A stretch of 64,000 nt of DNA from Streptomyces purpureus (GTDB taxonomy: Bacteria; Actinomycetota; Actinomycetes; Streptomycetales; Streptomycetaceae): positions 35,377-99,376 of the forward strand of contig NZ_BMQQ01000016.1 in the NCBI RefSeq assembly GCF_014648195.1, given 5' to 3'. Below are positions 35,250 through 44,896 of this stretch, one piece after another. The position numbers were made by a program, and so were the translations under genes. Positions within the stretch are counted from its first letter, which is position 1. Each line of letters begins with the position of its first letter. The notes below the pieces were generated by a model, which had not been told where the DNA came from, did not search any database, and saw nothing but the letters and a program-made list of their open reading frames with translations.

Positions 35250-36761
35250 ATGCTGCTCTCCCCACGACCCGGCTCCCGTGCCGCCAGGCGCCTGCGCGGC
35301 GCCGTCCTGGTCGCCGCCTCGGCAGGACTCGTCGCCGCGACCCTGCCCGCCCCCACACCGCTCGGCATCGGCGACCCGCTCTTCCCGCACCTGGGCAACC
35401 CCGGATACGACGTCCTCACGTACGACATCACCTTCCGCTACGGCGGTGACAACACCAAGCCGCTCGACGCGCTGACGAAGATCGAGGCGCGCGCCACCGA
35501 CCGCCTCGAACGCGTCAACCTCGACTTCACCCACGGCACGGTCCGCTCGGTCATGGTCAACGGCCGCGCGGCCGAGTTCACAACCAAGGGCGAGGACCTC
35601 GTCGTCACCCCCGCAACCGCGGCCGAGGCGGGCCAGCCCCTGCACATCGCCGTCGCGCACACCAGCGACCCGTCCGGCGCGCAGGGCACCGGAGGCTGGG
35701 TGAAGACCGGCGACGGCCTCGTCATGGCCAACCAGGCCGACGCCGCCCACCGCGTCTTCCCTGGCAACGACCACCCCGCCGACAAGGCCCACTTCACCTT
35801 CCGGGTCACCGCCCCCAGCGACCTCACCGTCGTCGCCAACGGGCTCCGAGTCGCCCGCACCCGCCCCCTGCCGCTGCCCCGGGTGGCCGGGGGCCAGGCC
35901 GCCGTCACCACCTGGGAGTACCGCACCCTCCACCCGATGGCCACCGAGCTCGCCCAGGTCTCCATCGGCCGCTCCACCGTCGTCCACCGTACGGGCCCGC
36001 ACGGGCTGCCCGTACGGGACGTCGTCCGCACCGCCGACCGGACGCTCATGGAGCCCTGGCTGAAGAAGACCCCCGGCCAGCTGGCGTGGATGGAGGCCAA
36101 GGTCGGCCCGTACCCCTTCGAGACCTACGGCATCCTCGCCGCCGACGCGGAGACCGGATTCGAGCTCGAGACCCAGACCCTCTCGCTCTTCGAGCGGTCC
36201 CTGTTCGTCCGCGCCGCCTACCCCGAGTGGTACGTCGACTCGGTCATGGTGCACGAGCTCGCCCACCAGTGGTTCGGCAACAGCGTCTCCCCCCGTACCT
36301 GGTCCGACCTGTGGCTGAACGAAGGACACGCCACCTGGTACGAGGCGCTGTACGCGGAGGAGAAGGCGCAGAAGCCGCTGGAGACCCGGATGCGCGCGGC
36401 GTACACGATGTCGGACACCTGGCGCGCCGCCGGCGGCCCCCCGGCAGCGCCCACCCCGCCCGCCCCCGGAGACAAGATCAGCCTCTTCCGTCCCGTCGTC
36501 TACGACGGAAGCGCCCTCATCCTCTACGCCCTGCGCCAGAAGATCGGCAAGGCCGCCTTCGAGGAGCTGGAGCGTCGCTGGGTGAGCGACCACCGGGACG
36601 GCACGGCGACCACCGCCGACTTCACCGGCCTTGCCGAGGAGATCTCCGGCAAGGACCTCACGTCGTTCTTCGCCGGCTGGCTGTACGCGAAGAAGACCCC
36701 GCCGATGCCGGGGCACCCGGACTGGCGCAGCCGCGCCGTGAGCGCCCCGAAACCCGGATGA
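35250..36761 (+). CDS. secreted M1 family zinc metallopeptidase
   Basis: This 503-aa aminopeptidase N-like enzyme is shorter than full-length PepN. An N-terminal signal region (arginines, then GAVLVAASAGLVAATLPAP) suggests export. The gluzincin site HELAHQWFG followed 18 residues later by the zinc-ligand Glu in LNEGHATWYEAL is intact, and an exopeptidase-like segment GFELETQTL stands in place of GAMEN. It may trim extracellular peptides. The ATG at 35250 is preferred over a TTG two codons upstream; the ribosome-binding site is weak. It stands alone between rshA and hflX. Confidence 0.88.
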   Translation: MLLSPRPGSRAARRLRGAVLVAASAGLVAATLPAPTPLGIGDPLFPHLGNPGYDVLTYDITFRYGGDNTKPLDALTKIEARATDRLERVNLDFTHGTVRSVMVNGRAAEFTTKGEDLVVTPATAAEAGQPLHIAVAHTSDPSGAQGTGGWVKTGDGLVMANQADAAHRVFPGNDHPADKAHFTFRVTAPSDLTVVANGLRVARTRPLPLPRVAGGQAAVTTWEYRTLHPMATELAQVSIGRSTVVHRTGPHGLPVRDVVRTADRTLMEPWLKKTPGQLAWMEAKVGPYPFETYGILAADAETGFELETQTLSLFERSLFVRAAYPEWYVDSVMVHELAHQWFGNSVSPRTWSDLWLNEGHATWYEALYAEEKAQKPLETRMRAAYTMSDTWRAAGGPPAAPTPPAPGDKISLFRPVVYDGSALILYALRQKIGKAAFEELERRWVSDHRDGTATTADFTGLAEEISGKDLTSFFAGWLYAKKTPPMPGHPDWRSRAVSAPKPG

Positions 36762-36882
36762 CGGGCCGGCCCGACCATGTCACCATCGTCAGGTCGGCGG
36801 CGCGGCCGGGCCCGGGAATCTTTGCGGGCCACCACGCGTTGTGACCGGCGTAACGACATCGACGTATCGACGTAAGGATCCA

Positions 36883-38376
36883 ATGACCTCCTCTTCATCC
36901 CCTTCCCAGGACGAGCAGAGCTTCGCGGAGACGAGCCGCACCGAGAGCCTTCGGGCCGACGCCCTGATGGAAGAGGACGTCGCCTGGAGCTTCGAGATCG
37001 ACGGAGAGCGGGACGGCGACCAGTTCGACCGCTCCGAGCGCGCGGCGCTACGGCGCGTGGCGGGCCTCTCCACCGAGCTCGAAGACGTCACCGAGGTCGA
37101 GTACCGGCAGCTGCGCCTGGAGCGCGTCGTGCTGGTGGGTGTCTGGACCTCGGGGACGGTTCAGGACGCGGAGAATTCGCTCGCGGAGCTCGCGGCACTC
37201 GCCGAGACGGCGGGTGCGCTGGTGCTCGACGGCGTGATCCAGCGCCGCGACAAGCCGGACCCGGCCACGTTCATCGGCTCGGGCAAGGCCCGGGAGCTCC
37301 GCGACATCGTCGTGGAGACCGGCGCCGACACCGTCGTCTGCGACGGTGAGCTCAGCCCCGGCCAGCTCATCGCCCTCGAAGACGTCGTCAAGGTGAAGGT
37401 GGTCGACCGGACCGCCCTCATCCTCGACATCTTCGCCCAGCACGCCAAGTCCCGAGAGGGCAAGGCGCAGGTCGCGCTCGCGCAGATGCAGTACATGCTG
37501 CCGCGGCTGCGAGGCTGGGGTCAGTCGCTCTCCCGTCAGATGGGTGGCGGCGGCGGTGGCGGTATGGCCACCCGTGGTCCCGGTGAGACCAAGATCGAGA
37601 CGGACCGGCGACGGATCCGCGAGAAGATGGCGAAGATGCGCCGTGAGATCGCGGAGATGAAGACCGGCCGTGACATCAAGCGGCAGGAACGCCGGCGCAA
37701 CAAGGTGCCGTCGGTCGCGATCGCCGGCTACACCAACGCCGGCAAGTCGTCCCTGCTGAACCGCCTGACCGGCGCGGGTGTGCTGGTGGAGAACGCACTG
37801 TTCGCCACCCTCGACCCGACCGTGCGCCGGGCCGAGACGCCCAGCGGCCGGATCTACACCCTGGCCGACACCGTCGGGTTCGTACGGCATCTGCCGCACC
37901 ACCTCGTCGAGGCGTTCCGCTCCACGATGGAGGAGGTCGGCGAGTCCGATCTCATCCTGCACGTGGTGGACGGAGCGCACCCGGCGCCGGAGGAGCAGCT
38001 GGCCGCCGTGCGAGAGGTGATCCGGGACGTCGGCGCGACGGACGTGCCGGAGATCGTGGTGATCAACAAGGCCGACGCGGCCGACCCGCTCGTGCTGCAG
38101 CGCCTGCTGCGCATCGAGCGGCACGCGATCGCGGTCTCGGCGCGCACGGGCGCGGGCATCGACGAGCTGCTCGCCCTGATCGACGACGAACTGCCGCGGC
38201 CGCAGGTCGAGATCGAGGCGCTGGTGCCGTACACCCAGGGTGGCCTGGTCTCCCGGGTGCACGCCGAGGGTGAGGTGCTCGCCGAGGAGCACACCCCCGA
38301 GGGCACGCTGCTCAAGGCACGGGTGCACGAGGAGCTGTCCGCGTTCCTCGCGCCGTACGTACCCGCCGCGCACTGA
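36883..38376 (+). CDS. hflX: GTPase HflX
   Basis: This 497-aa ribosome-associated GTPase is linked to recycling or splitting of stalled and heat-damaged ribosomes. The N-terminal HflX domain (about residues 80-200) includes GSGKARELRDIV. A glycine-rich linker with seven consecutive Gly leads to the coiled-coil arm. The G domain carries G1 GYTNAGKSS, G3 DTVGF and G4 NKAD. The first 70 residues are an actinobacterial extension. The ATG at 36883 follows AAGGAT by 5 nt. A strong terminator follows the stop. Confidence 0.95.
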   Translation: MTSSSSPSQDEQSFAETSRTESLRADALMEEDVAWSFEIDGERDGDQFDRSERAALRRVAGLSTELEDVTEVEYRQLRLERVVLVGVWTSGTVQDAENSLAELAALAETAGALVLDGVIQRRDKPDPATFIGSGKARELRDIVVETGADTVVCDGELSPGQLIALEDVVKVKVVDRTALILDIFAQHAKSREGKAQVALAQMQYMLPRLRGWGQSLSRQMGGGGGGGMATRGPGETKIETDRRRIREKMAKMRREIAEMKTGRDIKRQERRRNKVPSVAIAGYTNAGKSSLLNRLTGAGVLVENALFATLDPTVRRAETPSGRIYTLADTVGFVRHLPHHLVEAFRSTMEEVGESDLILHVVDGAHPAPEEQLAAVREVIRDVGATDVPEIVVINKADAADPLVLQRLLRIERHAIAVSARTGAGIDELLALIDDELPRPQVEIEALVPYTQGGLVSRVHAEGEVLAEEHTPEGTLLKARVHEELSAFLAPYVPAAH

Positions 38377-38398
38377 CGTCGTACGCGACGGACAACGG

Positions 38399-38438
38399 CC
38401 GAAGGCCCGCCCCCTCCTGACGAGGGGCGGGCCTTCGG
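38399..38438. terminator. terminator after hflX (bidirectional)
   Basis: CCGAAGGCCCGCCCC pairs perfectly with GGGGCGGGCCTTCGG (15 bp, 10-nt loop) between the convergent hflX and serine protease genes. Confidence 0.85.
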
Positions 38439-38484
38439 TCCGTCCGCGGTGCCTCGTCGCCAGGGGCGACCGGCTACCGGTGTG

Positions 38485-39654
38485 CTAGCGGGCGAACTTC
38501 TTGCTCACCATCTCGTGGGCGGCCTTGGCGCCGCGTCCCAGCTGAGGGCCGGCCAGCCAGCCGTTGCTGCCGGCCGGGCCGATCGAGGTGTTGGACACCA
38601 GGGCGGGCTTGCCGTTGGACATCGTGCGGATCCAGCCGCCGCCGGAGGAGCCACCGGTCATGGTGCAGCCGATGCGGTACATCGTCGGCGTGCCCAGCGC
38701 CAGGGTGAGCCGGCCGGGCCGGTCGATGCACTTGTGCATGATCAGACCGTTGTACGGCGGGGCCGCCGGGTAACCCCAGGCTCCCATGGTGCCCGCCCGC
38801 TGGACCGTCGGCGCGGAGAAGTCGATCGGCAGCGCGACGCCGACGGTCTCCTCAAGGGACTTCGAGCCCCGCTCCGGCTTCACGTGCAGGACGGCGTAGT
38901 CGTACGGCCAGGCGGCGTTGGTGCCACCGCGGTTGATCCACTCGCCGGACGTCACCGACCAGTCGGCCCAGTACGTGCCGTACGGCGCGATCTCGTGCTG
39001 CTTGGCGTTGCGCAGCTGCGCCGCCGACTTGCCCAGGTTGTTGTACGCGGGGACGAAGACGATGTTGCGGTACCAGCCGCCGCGCTGCCCGGCGTGCACA
39101 CAGTGGCCCGCGGTCCAGACGAGGTTGGACTTGCCCGGCCGGCGCGGGTCCGTCACGACCGTGCCGGAGCAGACCATCGAGCCCTGCGGCGAGTCGAAGA
39201 AGATCTTGCCGACGGGGGCGGCGTTACGGGTGTAGGGGGTCTTCTCCCGCTGGGCCCGCACCGGGCGCGGCGTGGGGTCGGTGGCCCCGGCGGTGCCGGC
39301 CGTCGCGGCGATCGTCGGATCGGGGCTCTTCGCGGACTGCATCCGCTCGGTGTCCCACAGGCCCTCGATCACCGGGTTGACGAAGTCCTGGGCCTCACGG
39401 AGCCAGGTCTCCTTGTCCCAGTTCTTCCACTCGCCGTTCTTCCACTTCTCCGGATCGACGCCGTGCTGCTTGAGCTTGTCCGCCAGCTCGCCGGGGAGCT
39501 TGTCGCCGCCCTGGCCGCCGCCGTCGGCGGCAGCGGGGCTGGACGCGGCCGGCTTGGACGCGGCCGTGTCCTCGGTCGGGCCGCAGGCGGTGGCCGTCAG
39601 TGCGAGCACCGCGGCCAGGCCGGCGACAGCCGGTATCGGACGTATGGAACGCAT
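38485..39654 (-). CDS. secreted trypsin-like serine protease, lipoprotein (paralogue 1)
   Basis: This 389-aa exported lipoprotein has a signal ending in the lipobox LTATAC with lipidated Cys24. A propeptide-like region of about 120 residues contains the motif WKNGEWKNWDKETWLREA near residue 71. A chymotrypsin-fold domain follows. The catalytic triad is His184 (TAGHC), Asp252 (PYDYAVL) and Ser337 (GGSSGGG). The ATG at 39654 begins the signal peptide. It is a tandem paralogue of the gene ending at 39885, on the same strand, with its own upstream spacing and a terminator between. The substrate is unknown. Confidence 0.9.
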   Translation of the reverse strand: MRSIRPIPAVAGLAAVLALTATACGPTEDTAASKPAASSPAAADGGGQGGDKLPGELADKLKQHGVDPEKWKNGEWKNWDKETWLREAQDFVNPVIEGLWDTERMQSAKSPDPTIAATAGTAGATDPTPRPVRAQREKTPYTRNAAPVGKIFFDSPQGSMVCSGTVVTDPRRPGKSNLVWTAGHCVHAGQRGGWYRNIVFVPAYNNLGKSAAQLRNAKQHEIAPYGTYWADWSVTSGEWINRGGTNAAWPYDYAVLHVKPERGSKSLEETVGVALPIDFSAPTVQRAGTMGAWGYPAAPPYNGLIMHKCIDRPGRLTLALGTPTMYRIGCTMTGGSSGGGWIRTMSNGKPALVSNTSIGPAGSNGWLAGPQLGRGAKAAHEMVSKKFAR

Positions 39655-39772
39655 GAAAACGATTCCCCCTGATGTACGTGAAATTGCATGACGCATCAGC
39701 CCCGGCAGCGCTTGCCGTGGGCACGTCATGTGAGCGGGCACAGTATGCCGAATGAAACCGGCCAGGCCGCAC

Positions 39773-39801
39773 GGGGCGGGCGGCGAGTCGCCGCCCGCCC
39801 C
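39773..39801 (-). terminator. terminator between the two protease genes
   Basis: GGGGCGGGCGGCGA and TCGCCGCCCGCCCC form a perfect 14-bp stem around one base. It lies about 84 nt past the stop of the upstream protease gene, so the paralogues are probably separate transcription units. Confidence 0.7.
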
Positions 39802-39884
39802 GCACACCGGGCCTCATGGTGTGTCGAGCCTGACGATGTGTCGGGTGCGATGATGGGCTGAAGGTCAGGTGCCTGCGTCGGGGG

Positions 39885-41060
39885 TCAGCGACCCGCGAAC
39901 TTCTTGCTGACCTCGTCGAAGATGCCCTTGGCCTCCGTGCCCAGCCGCGGACCGGCCAGCCAGCCGGACGTCACCGGGCCGATGGAGGTGTTGGAGACCA
40001 GCGCGGGCTTGCCGTCCTTGCCCTGCGCGACCCAGCCACCACCGGAGGAACCACCGGTCATGGTGCAGCCGATGCGGTACATCGTCGGCTGGTCGGCCTT
40101 CAGCGACAGACGGCCCGCCTTGTCCGCGCACTGGAACATCTTCTGGCCGTCGAACGGCGGCGCCGCCGGGTAGCCGGTGGCCGTGATCTTCGAGACCTTG
40201 GGCGCGGCCGGGGCGTTGAACTCGACCGGAAGCGCCGAACCGACCGTCTCCTCCAGTGACTTGCCGTTGCCGCCCTTCTCCGGCGTCACATGGATCACCG
40301 CGAAGTCGTACGGAGCGCCCTGGCCGCCGGTCGCGGCGCCCTGCGAGATCCACTGCTCGGACGTCTGGGCCCAGTCGCCCCACCACACACCGTACGGAGC
40401 GATCTCCTCACGGCCGGCCTTCTCCAGCTCGGAGGTCGGCTTGCCGCTGTCGTTGTACGAGGGCACGAAGGCGATGTTGCGGTACCAACCGCCGCTCTTG
40501 CCGGCGTGCACGCAGTGACCGGCCGTCCAGACCATGTTGGACTTGCCCGGGTTCGCCGGGTCCTTCACCACCGTCGCCGAGCAGACCATAGAGCCCTGCG
40601 GCCCGTCGAAGAAGACCTTCCCGGCCTCCGGCGCGCTCTCGTGGTACGGCGTCTTGACGCTCTTGGCCTTGACCGGGCGGGGCGTCGGGTCGGTCACCCC
40701 CTTGTCACCGGAGATGTCCTCCTCCTCGACCGGCCGCTCGGGCTGCTGCGCGTCCCGCATCCGGTCCGGGTCCCAGAGGTCCTCGATGATCGGGTTGACG
40801 AAGTCCTTGGCCTCACGCAGCCATTTGTCCTTGTCCCAGTTCTTCCACTCGCCGTTTCTCCACTTGTCCGGGTCGATCCCGTGCTCCTTGAGCCGCTCCT
40901 TCAGATCGTCCGGGATCGTGATCTTTCCGTCGGACGGCTGGCTCGCGGTGGCGCTGGGCTTGTCTCCCGCGATGTCCTCGCTCGGACCGCAGCCCGTGGC
41001 CGTCAGCGCCAGCGCGGCGGCGACGGAAGCCGCCGCCAGCAGTGGGCGAATGGGTCGCAT
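39885..41060 (-). CDS. secreted trypsin-like serine protease, lipoprotein (paralogue 2)
   Basis: This 391-aa close paralogue of the adjacent protease has the same order: lipoprotein signal with Cys24 in LTATGC, a WRNGEWKNWDKDKWLREA motif near residue 72, a VTDPTPRPVKAK junction and a chymotrypsin-fold domain. The triad is His in TAGHC, Asp in APYDFAVIHV and Ser in GGSSGGG. Similarity extends over the whole length, including the N-terminal domain, so this is a recent gene duplication rather than two independent proteases. The ATG at 41060 begins the signal peptide. Confidence 0.9.
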   Translation of the reverse strand: MRPIRPLLAAASVAAALALTATGCGPSEDIAGDKPSATASQPSDGKITIPDDLKERLKEHGIDPDKWRNGEWKNWDKDKWLREAKDFVNPIIEDLWDPDRMRDAQQPERPVEEEDISGDKGVTDPTPRPVKAKSVKTPYHESAPEAGKVFFDGPQGSMVCSATVVKDPANPGKSNMVWTAGHCVHAGKSGGWYRNIAFVPSYNDSGKPTSELEKAGREEIAPYGVWWGDWAQTSEQWISQGAATGGQGAPYDFAVIHVTPEKGGNGKSLEETVGSALPVEFNAPAAPKVSKITATGYPAAPPFDGQKMFQCADKAGRLSLKADQPTMYRIGCTMTGGSSGGGWVAQGKDGKPALVSNTSIGPVTSGWLAGPRLGTEAKGIFDEVSKKFAGR

Positions 41061-41431
41061 GTGGTGATCCCCCTGGGAGTACGTCTGCAAATGCACTTGT
41101 GAAACGCGGTGGTGAGCAGCGGAACCGCTCAGCACCTCTCAACTCGGCACCGGAGTGCGGCCCCCACTATGCCGGTGCCGATGGGGACGGCACGCGGCAG
41201 GTCCGCGGTTCCGACCGTGATCAGGCCGTGACGGGGACCGCTCAACGATCTTCCGGCACCCCGTGATCCCGGGCTTTCACCGTCGTTGGTACGGGCGGGG
41301 ACACACGGGCAGCCTGCTGCCCCGCCGTGCGGGGGACGGGCAACGCACCGATGTGCAACACAACTGTTATCGCGAGGGCGCCCTTTGGCACCGTTTGCCC
41401 TCGCAGCCTCACAGCGGGAGGACACCACGCC
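41061..41431. other. divergent intergenic region between protease 2 and the siderophore operon
   Basis: This 371-bp region must hold both promoters. I looked for the actinobacterial DtxR/IdeR/DmdR iron box (TTAGGTTAGGCTAACCTAA-like) and saw none on either strand. A GCGAGGGC/GCCCTCGC stem-loop (41372-41379 with 41397-41404) lies shortly before the aminotransferase ribosome-binding site. An AT-rich ACAACTGTTATCG stretch just before it may include a -10. Confidence 0.5.
41372..41404 (+). promoter_or_regulatory. 5'-leader stem-loop of the siderophore operon
   Basis: An 8-bp perfect stem with a 17-nt loop ends 10 nt before the GGGAGGA ribosome-binding site of the aminotransferase. It could influence expression, but no known riboswitch class is recognised. 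Confidence 0.35.
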
Positions 41432-42853
41432 GTGGCCGTGACCGAACCAGCTCCAGCGGCACTTCCCCCCACCACGACGCCCCTGCGCGAGGGCATCGCC
41501 CAGGACCGGACCGCCCACGAGGGCATCCTGCGCCGCCAGTCGCTGCGCGAGTCGGCCGCCCGTACCTACGCGCGCTCGCTACCGATCGTTCCGGTACGGG
41601 CGCGGGGCCTGACGATCGAGGGAGCCGACGGCCGCCGCTATCTGGACTGCCTCTCCGGAGCGGGCACGCTGGCCCTCGGTCACAACCATCCCGTCGTCCT
41701 CGAAGCCATCAAGAAGGTCCTCGACTCCGGCGCCCCCCTCCATGTCCTCGACCTCGCCACCCCCGTCAAGGACGCCTTCACCACAGAGCTGTTTCACACT
41801 TTGCCCCGGCAACTCGCCGACGACGCACGCATCCAGTTCTGCGGCCCGGCGGGCACCGACGCCGTCGAGGCGGCCCTGAAACTGGTCCGCACCGCCACCG
41901 GCCGCAGCGGACTCCTCGCCTTCACCGGCGCCTACCACGGCATGACCGCCGGAGCCCTGGACGCCTCCGGCGGCGCCCCGGACGTACGCGTCACCCGGCT
42001 GCCCTACCCGCACGGCTACCGCTGCCCCTTCGGCGTCGGCGGGGAACGAGGCGCCGAACTCGCCGCCCGATGGACCGAGAACCTCCTCGACGACCCCAAG
42101 GGCGGAGTCACCACCCCCGCCGGGATGATCGTCGAACCCGTCCAGGGCGAAGGCGGCGTGATCCCCGCCCCCGACGCATGGATGCGCAGGATGCGGAAGA
42201 TCACCGAAGCCCGCTCCATCCCGCTCATCGCCGACGAGGTGCAGACCGGCGTCGGCCGCACCGGCGCCTTCTGGGCCGTCGAACACAGCGGGGTCGTCCC
42301 CGATGTGATGGTCCTGTCCAAAGCCATCGGCGGTTCCCTCCCTCTCGCCGTGATCGTCTACCGCTCCTCCCTGGACGCCTGGCAGCCCGGCGCCCACGCC
42401 GGCACCTTCCGCGGCAACCAGCTCGCCATGGCCGCCGGCGCCGCCACCCTCGCCCACGTCCGCGAGAACCGGCTCGCCGAACGCGCCGCCACCCTCGGCG
42501 CCCGGATCATGGGGCGACTCCAGGGGCTCGCCGCCGCCCACCCCGGTATCGGGGACGTACGCGGCCGCGGCCTGATGATCGGCGTCGAACTCGTCGACCC
42601 CGACTCCACCGCCCCCGACGCCGTCGTGCCGCCGCCCGCCCCGGCCCTCGCCGCCGCCGTACAACGGGCCTGCCTCGACCGCGGCCTGATCGTCGAACTC
42701 GGTGGCCGCCACAACGCCGTCGTACGCCTCCTCCCGCCGCTCACCGTCACCGACGAACAGGTCACGGCCGTCCTCGACCGCTTCGCCGACGCCCTGGCCG
42801 CCGCCGAGCGCACCGCGCACCACCACCGGTACGGCACCGGACCGTCCCACTGA
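41432..42853 (+). CDS. class III aminotransferase, diaminobutyrate--2-oxoglutarate transaminase type
   Basis: This 473-aa PLP enzyme probably makes 2,4-diaminobutyrate from aspartate semialdehyde and glutamate. The family shows LSGAGTLALGHNHP near residue 74, FTGAYHGMTAGAL, and the PLP lysine Lys297 in VLSKAIGG. The Asp of DEVQTGVGRTG contacts the PLP nitrogen. It is closest in kind to EctB, Dat and RhbA. It heads a four-gene siderophore operon whose synthetases could use diaminobutyrate or its derivatives. The GTG at 41432 has GGGAGGA about 10 nt upstream. Confidence 0.88.
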   Translation: MAVTEPAPAALPPTTTPLREGIAQDRTAHEGILRRQSLRESAARTYARSLPIVPVRARGLTIEGADGRRYLDCLSGAGTLALGHNHPVVLEAIKKVLDSGAPLHVLDLATPVKDAFTTELFHTLPRQLADDARIQFCGPAGTDAVEAALKLVRTATGRSGLLAFTGAYHGMTAGALDASGGAPDVRVTRLPYPHGYRCPFGVGGERGAELAARWTENLLDDPKGGVTTPAGMIVEPVQGEGGVIPAPDAWMRRMRKITEARSIPLIADEVQTGVGRTGAFWAVEHSGVVPDVMVLSKAIGGSLPLAVIVYRSSLDAWQPGAHAGTFRGNQLAMAAGAATLAHVRENRLAERAATLGARIMGRLQGLAAAHPGIGDVRGRGLMIGVELVDPDSTAPDAVVPPPAPALAAAVQRACLDRGLIVELGGRHNAVVRLLPPLTVTDEQVTAVLDRFADALAAAERTAHHHRYGTGPSH

Positions 42854-42891
42854 CCCCGGACCGACCGGACCCATCACAAGGAAGTCCCCCC

Positions 42892-44847
42892 GTGAACGCC
42901 ACCTCCGAAACCCCCCACACCGACGGCCACCCCGCACCCACCGCCCCCCGGGTGCCGGCCGCCACCGTCGAAGCGGTGACCGTCCCCCGCCAGCTGACGG
43001 GCCCGTACGACACCCTCCCCCTCTCCACGACCGACCCCTCCGGCCCCCGGACACGGCCCACCGCGCCCGCCGCCGGATCCGTCCCTCCCGCCGAGCAGCC
43101 GGCACGGGCCGACACCCCCGAGCCGACCGCCGACCCGCTCGACCACCCGGACCCCCACCGGGCCGCCGACGGCGCCACCACCGAAAGCCTGTTGCGTTGC
43201 TGGGTCAGGGAGAACGACCTCCCCGCCCCCTCGGGCACCACCCTCCGCATCCCGCTCGATGCCAGCGGCACCGCCCTCCTCGTCCCCGTCCGCTACTGGT
43301 CACCCACCGGCCACCACCGCTTCGGCGCGCCCGTCCTCGACGGCAGCCCGCATGGAGCGCCGCCGGCCGACGCCGTCACGGTCGCCGCCCTCATCGGCCG
43401 CGAGTCCGGCCGTCCCGAAGGCACCGAACTCGTCGGCCGCGTCGCCGACTCGGCCCGCCGCACCGCCGACTTCATCACCGAACGCCGCCGCGACCCCGCC
43501 CCGGCACCCGACGCGGACCTCTTTCTCACCGCCGAGCAGTCCCTGCTCCTCGGGCACCCCCTCCACCCGACCCCGAAGAGCCGCGAAGGCCTCTCCGACG
43601 CCGAAGCACGCATCTACTCACCCGAGTTGTACGGCTGCTTCCCCCTGCACTGGATCGCCGTCGACCGCAGCGCCCTCGTCAGCGACTCCGCCTGGACGGA
43701 ACAGGGCCGCCCCCTCCCCGCAGGCCGGCTCACCACCCGCCTCGCCCAGGGCCTCACGCTGCCCGACCACACCGTGCCGCTGCCCCTCCACCCCTGGCAG
43801 GCCCGCGAACTACGGCACCGCCCGGCCGTCGCCTCCCTCCTCGACGCCGGCCTCCTTCACGACCTCGGCCCGTACGGCGACCCCTGGCACCCCACCTCCT
43901 CCGTCCGCACCGTGCACCGCCCCGGAGCCCCGGCGATGCTGAAGCTCTCGCTCGGCGTTCGCATCACCAACTCCCGGCGGGAGAACCTCCGCAAGGAACT
44001 CCACCGTGGAGTCGAGGTCCACCGGCTGCTCCGTACCGGCCTCTCCGAAGAGTGGCAGGCCGCCCACCCCGGCTTCGACATCGTCCGCGACCCCGCCTGG
44101 CTCGCCGTCGACACCCCGGACGGCGAACCCGTTCCCGGCCTCGACGTCATGCTCCGCCACAACCCCTTCGGGCCGACCGACGACGCCGTCTGCATCGCCG
44201 GACTCACCGCCCCGCGCCCCTGGCCCGGAAACCCCACCATGCGCTCCCGCCTCGCCGACACGGTGGTGAACCTCGCCGCCCGCACGGGACGCCCGGTGGG
44301 AGCCGTCGCCGCCGAGTGGTTCCTGCGCTACCTCGACCAGGTCGTCCGCCCGATTCTCTGGCTCGACGGCACGGCCGGCATCGCCCTCGAAGCCCACCAG
44401 CAGAACACCCTGGTGCTCCTCGACGCCGACGGCTGGCCCATCGGCGGCCGCTACCGCGACAACCAGGGCTACTACTTCCGCGAGTCCCACCGCACCGCCC
44501 TGGAAAAGCGGCTCCCCGGCATCAGCACCACCAGCGACACCTTCGTCTCCGACGACGTCACCGACGAACGCTTCGCCTACTACGTCGGCATCAACAACGT
44601 CCTCGGCTTGATCGGTGCCTTCGGAGCCCAACGCCTCGCCGACGAACGCGTCCTGCTGGCCGCCCTGCGGCAGTTCCTCACCTCGGCCGCGTCACTCGAC
44701 TCCCCCCTCCCCGGTCACCTGCTGGATTCCCCGACCCTGCGCTGCAAGGCCAACCTCCTCACCCGCCTCCACGGCCTCGACGAACTCGTCGGCCCCGTCG
44801 ACACCCAGTCCGTCTACGTCACCATCGCCAACCCCCTCCACCCCTGA
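42892..44847 (+). CDS. IucA/IucC family NRPS-independent siderophore synthetase (1)
   Basis: This 651-aa ATP-dependent synthetase condenses a carboxylate such as citrate with an amine or alcohol. About 100 N-terminal residues are Pro/Ala/Thr-rich and variable. The IucA/IucC domain then shows LPLHPWQARELRH, KLSLGVRITNSRRENL and the EAHQQNTLVLLD motif, ending with the FhuF-like iron reductase-associated C-terminal part. The active-site segment RYRDNQGYY replaces the KDF motif of its neighbour, so the two synthetases differ in type. The GTG at 42892 has AAGGAAG 8 nt upstream and follows the aminotransferase stop by 38 bp. Confidence 0.92.
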   Translation: MNATSETPHTDGHPAPTAPRVPAATVEAVTVPRQLTGPYDTLPLSTTDPSGPRTRPTAPAAGSVPPAEQPARADTPEPTADPLDHPDPHRAADGATTESLLRCWVRENDLPAPSGTTLRIPLDASGTALLVPVRYWSPTGHHRFGAPVLDGSPHGAPPADAVTVAALIGRESGRPEGTELVGRVADSARRTADFITERRRDPAPAPDADLFLTAEQSLLLGHPLHPTPKSREGLSDAEARIYSPELYGCFPLHWIAVDRSALVSDSAWTEQGRPLPAGRLTTRLAQGLTLPDHTVPLPLHPWQARELRHRPAVASLLDAGLLHDLGPYGDPWHPTSSVRTVHRPGAPAMLKLSLGVRITNSRRENLRKELHRGVEVHRLLRTGLSEEWQAAHPGFDIVRDPAWLAVDTPDGEPVPGLDVMLRHNPFGPTDDAVCIAGLTAPRPWPGNPTMRSRLADTVVNLAARTGRPVGAVAAEWFLRYLDQVVRPILWLDGTAGIALEAHQQNTLVLLDADGWPIGGRYRDNQGYYFRESHRTALEKRLPGISTTSDTFVSDDVTDERFAYYVGINNVLGLIGAFGAQRLADERVLLAALRQFLTSAASLDSPLPGHLLDSPTLRCKANLLTRLHGLDELVGPVDTQSVYVTIANPLHP

Positions 44848-44896
44848 CCGCCTGACAGAGCCCGCCCGCCCGAACCGCTGAGAGGAGAGCGCCCCC

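Noticed and set aside
41061..41431. Search for an iron box (DtxR/IdeR type) before the siderophore operon
   Set aside because: No TTAGGTTAGG-like inverted repeat found on either strand; iron control is not claimed from sequence.
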